Under the pieces are notes generated by a model. It searched no databases. It saw only the letters and a program-made list of their open reading frames with translations, and had not been told where the DNA came from. A program made the translations under genes and the position numbers. Shown here piece by piece: positions 60,229-64,000 of a stretch of DNA of 64,000 bases. Where the stretch lies: contig JAINUG010000115.1 of NCBI GenBank assembly GCA_029706075.1, forward strand, positions 310,001-374,000, in the 5' to 3' direction. The DNA is from Aldrovandia affinis (lineage: Eukaryota > Chordata > Actinopteri > Notacanthiformes > Halosauridae). Each line of letters starts with the position of its first letter. Position 1 is the first letter of the stretch.

Positions 60229-61920
60229 GCATAGCCTGGTTTGAGTTTGGTTGTTTTTCTGGCTTGAGGTTTGTTAAACATGATTTAGTTTATGTTTTAG
60301 AGATTTCTAAATGGTTTATAGACGATCTCCCCTAGTACTCTTGTATGTATGCTAATAGGGCCTGCTGCCTTATTTGTCTGAAATATTTGTCATTTTTCTA
60401 GTTCTTCTAGTCCATCCCTTATGTCAATATAGTATCTTCAAAACCATTCTGTATATTGGAGGTACTTAAAAGAGGCATAGGCATGAATGGCTGTTGTTGT
60501 TCTATTAGTAAAATCTAGAATGAGACGACATGTTGATTTGTTTACTGCATTATTTTGGTTTCATCACCATTACAGCCAGAAGCAGAAGCTTCTGGAAGGA
60601 GACTCTGTCATAAGTCCAGGACCCTCCTCCTCGAGGAAAAAAAAATCCCTCGGTTTTGTATTGACAAGAGAACACACGGCACATATTTTCCTGGGCAAAT
60701 TTACTCGGCCAGCCATATGTACTTTTTCCGCGGGTGCCTCCGCCGCTCTCTTGTTCCGGCTTTCTGGCGCTCAGCGTGAGGTAATAGCGGAGCTCGAAGC
60801 GGCTAAGCCTTCCCCCCTCTCCTTTCCCGGAGCGCATGTGCGGATGACAGGAACGAGGAGAGCTATGACAGAAATGAGAAGCGCAAATACAAGTCTAATA
60901 AAGAGGAGCACTTTCTCATTTCGCTCGCTGGGCCCCGGGCCTCGCTGAAACTGCAATCTCTGACAAAACCATTACAGAGCACCGGTAGCGGGGTTTGGCG
61001 TGTCTCATTACACCACCTCTCTCACCTCGCGAGCGCACGCGATGTCTGTTTCCACTCTGATGGGCCCGGGTACAATCCCTGCCAACACATAAAACGCTCG
61101 CCGCATTGCCGCGGTTTCCGTGTAGCCGCCTGCGTCGCGACGGCGTTGTGAGAATGTTGCGCGGGGGGATCGGGTGGCACTGCGGAATGCAGATCGGGGA
61201 AAAGAGCTGTGGTGCTGTGTGTAAACCAGAAATGTGTCAATCCTGGGAAAGGCTTCTGAGTCGAAAACCTGTTCATCTTCATATTGAGAGATTGCTAGAA
61301 TAACTCTAATACTAGAATGACACTTTTGGGGAATGCATAGGGTCTCAATAAATAATAGGCAAGCGATGGTGTATTTAACAAATTCACAAATCACACTCCA
61401 ATTTCACCATATATTGTACGGCTGGGTCATAACACCATAGGAAGGGGTCATACAGGTTCACAAAAGAGACAATGTTGTGAGACATGAACGAGAGTGCAGC
61501 GATACTCATTATATTTCATGCATTACTTAGCTATCCACATATTCAAGTTTTGTTAAGGAAATGAAAAATGTCACTCTTCAACGAATGCTTAAAACTCTGC
61601 CCTTGTAATGAAGTGTGGGAGCTTATTTCACAGTCTTTCATTGTTCTCTTTATGGCATGTGCTCGATGTTCCCATGTCGTTATGCGTAATGACATGAAAT
61701 CCCTGCCGCTGAGTCCTGCTTTATGGTCTCGCCACACAGTTATTTAGGATTGGAAAACAGCGTAGGCAGATCAAGGGTTTCCCTCCATAAACCATCATCA
61801 TTGTGTCAACCTTAAATTTGTGATGATTAAAACACTTACTTGAAAAAGATAAAAATGTTCACATTCCGAAACACGTGAGCTCACTGCTCGAGTAAGGCGG
61901 CTGGTGGGAGAATACCACAT
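60229..61920. other. Intergenic; CpG-rich block at about 60700-61200
   Basis: No gene recognised. Overlapping frames on both strands through the CpG-rich block (60487-60948, 60550-60837, 61008-61394) conflict with each other and have no domain. The block could be a CpG island or conserved element. Confidence 0.35.
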
Positions 61921-61924
61921 GGAA

Positions 61925-62115
61925 ACCAATTTATTAACCTTTATTTAACCAGGTAGGTCAACTGTGAAACTCGATTTTCTTTTCCAGTGACGGCCCAGGG
62001 AATCAAGTTGGGACTACAAGGGATGGTGTAGCCAATCAGCTGTGGGGAGAATGATTAGGTGGCCAGAGGTAGACAGACAGTTTTGGGGGGGAATTTGACC
62101 AGGACACCCATTAAC
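61925..62115. repeat. Probable old dispersed repeat fragment
   Basis: TTTATTTAACCAGGTAGGTC and GAATTTGACCAGGACACCC are words I associate with a common fish dispersed repeat. No termini or coding content are visible, and the class is unknown. Confidence 0.4.
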
Positions 62116-64000
62116 ACTTATTCGGAATTCGGAACTGACAATTACCATTACCATTAATGCTATAACTTGCAGGATATGAGTTTTGCTATGACACAAAAAT
62201 ATGCTATTTGCAATAATATCTACGAGGGAGGTCAACAAACACCATTCTGCATTTTACAGTGCAAATGATCTCAAAGTTGACAATGCGCAATTCTTTTTTT
62301 GTCCCTGTATAGATGCTCCTACAAAAAATGGGCAGATAGTGGCGTGTTACTTATTTGGCCTTATTTCAGCAGAAAAGCTTGCTTAACCTAAGTCAATGTC
62401 AGAATAGCAAACACATCCAGACACACCTCTATTTTTGGAAAACCCCTCCCTAGACACGCAACTTGCCAGGGGGTGCTCGATTCCACAAATAAGTACAAAT
62501 TCTATACACAAACAGACAGGTGAGATTCATCATTTTTGACTCATCTCCATGTTGCCCGAGTGTAAGTCAACTGTGATTAGGGCCATTTATGCACTAAGCC
62601 AAAAGTGATGCATTCCCAGTTTCAAGAAATGCTATACGATCTTAGTTTCTATTCAAGATCTCCATTTTATCAAGTCTGTGTCATAGCTGTTCGCACCGGA
62701 TGTCTCATTATTAGGCACCTTGATAAAATGGCAAAACAACGAATAACCGTTATTACATTAAGAGGAGAAACATACCAAGCTTGATTGTATCCTCAGCAGC
62801 ATGCCCAGAGGTGAGTAGTAGAGTTTGAAGTAGACCAACATAGTTACAGTATCGTAGCAGGTATCAAAGCATTGGGTGTCAGAAGACTTGTCACTGCATA
62901 GGCCAAGATAATGGTTGAGATGCTTGTGTGAATTTACTGTCTCATTCAGCTTTTGCCAACCATTGTCTCTGTCTCGCTTAAAACATAGTCTTTAGGGTTT
63001 AATATATACAACGGCCTCCCAACTTTATGGTCTAAATTGATTCAGTTACCTAAGCACACAGTGTATAAAAAGGCATCTTGAATTCCGCAGATAAAAAAAA
63101 GGGATTATTACAATGGGTTTTTGGCCCCTAAGCCATAGCCACTGATAGCATATTTATGAATGTATTAAATTGTACTTTATCTTATATTAAGTTCCAGTGT
63201 TATTTCATGTTAAAAAAAGCACGAGTGCTCCGGATGCAATTAGACTGATTGCTGTAGTTTTTTTCTCCAGGTTTAATTCAGAGACGGCTGCGGATCGGAG
63301 CAACCGTGGCGCGCGGCCTGCGAACGTGCCGACGAAGGCTTACGAGGCACTCCCGAGTAACATTTACTCAACGTTGGCGAGGCACCCGACCGCATTTGAC
63401 TCCCGTGGGCTCCTCGTTAGCGTGGCAGGACCATCGCTCAGGTGGCTAATTAACGGACGGGGATTAAAGTGATAATGGACACATTCGACGTCATTACCTC
63501 CCTTCTTTCTTTCTTTTATCCCGGGCCCCCCAAATTCAGTCATTAGGAGCGTGTTTGGCAGCACCCGGTTGGTTTAACACTGACCCCGTGTCCCCTGCCC
63601 CCCCCCTCCTCAGGTGCTGCTCAGATGAAACGGGACAGGTGTTTTCCGTTGAGCCGCGCGCGGTTGACGGGCTCTCTGTAAAGCGGAGCCCCTGACAGAG
63701 CCCTGGCAGTTCATCTGCTCGCCGCGGCAGGGCTGTAACAAACTTCCTGACAGATGAGTCAATATATTGACACGCCGGTCTCCTCGGCTGCTTTAGTAGA
63801 GTACAGAGCACCTCGTGCCCAGAAGCCTGATTGTCTCTCTTTGATTCCCCATCTGTCCGAAGCGTCGCGTCCCGCGAGGAGTTAAAATCACGGGAGCCGG
63901 GGCCCTCCGGGGGCCCGGGGGATCCTCGCCGCATCGGCCCCGCGAAGGCAGCCGGCGTAGCCTCCCCCTGTTCGAGATGCCGTCGCGAAGCTGCGACGTG
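62116..64000. other. Intergenic; GC-rich candidate block 63210-64000
   Basis: AT-rich to about 63.2 kb, then CpG-rich to the window edge. The frame 63197-63472 is preceded by a TTTTTTCTCCAG acceptor-like site, but the protein is not recognised and the sequence also contains TAATTA-type cores, so a non-coding element is at least as likely. The antisense frame at 63536-63934 lies in CpG-rich DNA and is probably chance. Confidence 0.35.

Noticed and set aside
63250..63472. Possible exon after a TTTTTTCTCCAG acceptor
   Set aside because: The protein is not recognised, no donor with a matching frame is evident, and the sequence resembles non-coding regulatory DNA; not supported enough to call.
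63536..63934. 132-codon antisense open frame near the window end
   Set aside because: GC- and CpG-rich DNA makes stops rare, and no recognisable protein features are present.

Overview
The window looks like teleost fish nuclear DNA. The repeats are those of fish genomes: an L2 LINE whose ORF1 carries a GDSL/SGNH esterase domain and whose 3' end is a (TTTGA)n tail, a CR1-clade LINE, several Tc1-like elements, tRNA-headed SINEs, and small piggyBac-, hAT- and Tigger-type DNA elements. Long (TG)n, (AT)n and (AAT)n microsatellites are scattered through it. I found no exon of a conventional host protein gene and no free-standing RNA gene. Nearly every long open frame is either part of a mobile element or a chance frame in low-complexity or GC-rich DNA.

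Layout. About 0.46-9.15 kb is one long, decayed L2 LINE carrying three later insertions: a 534-bp CACTG-ended TIR element in ORF1 (927-1460), a 1503-bp piggyBac-like element at a TTAA site between ORF1 and ORF2 (2118-3620), and a 5'-truncated CR1-clade LINE in ORF2 (4479-6452) whose reverse transcriptase frame is still 495 codons long. Removing each insertion on paper brings the L2 flanks back together, so the order of events can be read. From 9.2 to 22 kb there are SINEs, four Tc1-like copies or fragments, and the most unusual object here: a 3.2-kb TIR element (18200-21444) flanked by a perfect 25-bp direct repeat. It carries a decayed, intron-containing 3' end of a gene that resembles the multicopy fish SAMD3-like family.

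From 22 to 64 kb the DNA is mostly unique-looking and poor in transposons. Many patches are CpG-containing, GC-rich or rich in TAAT cores but lack convincing open frames. This texture is typical of gene deserts around developmental regulators, but without alignment it stays an inference and I cannot name the locus. Within this part are a pair of about 96-bp non-coding sequences duplicated 4 kb apart (29640 and 33661), five SINE copies or larger SINE composites plus two small fragments, a hAT MITE (48709-48938), a Tigger-like element with a transposase N-terminal remnant (56061-56686), and Tc1 and CR1 fragments near 33 and 59-60 kb.

There is no operon-like or pathway logic. The coding-type sequences are mobile-element enzymes (endonuclease, reverse transcriptase, esterase, DDE transposase), almost all broken. 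The remaining interest is in the history of nested insertions, the cargo-bearing 25-bp-repeat element, and possible regulatory DNA.
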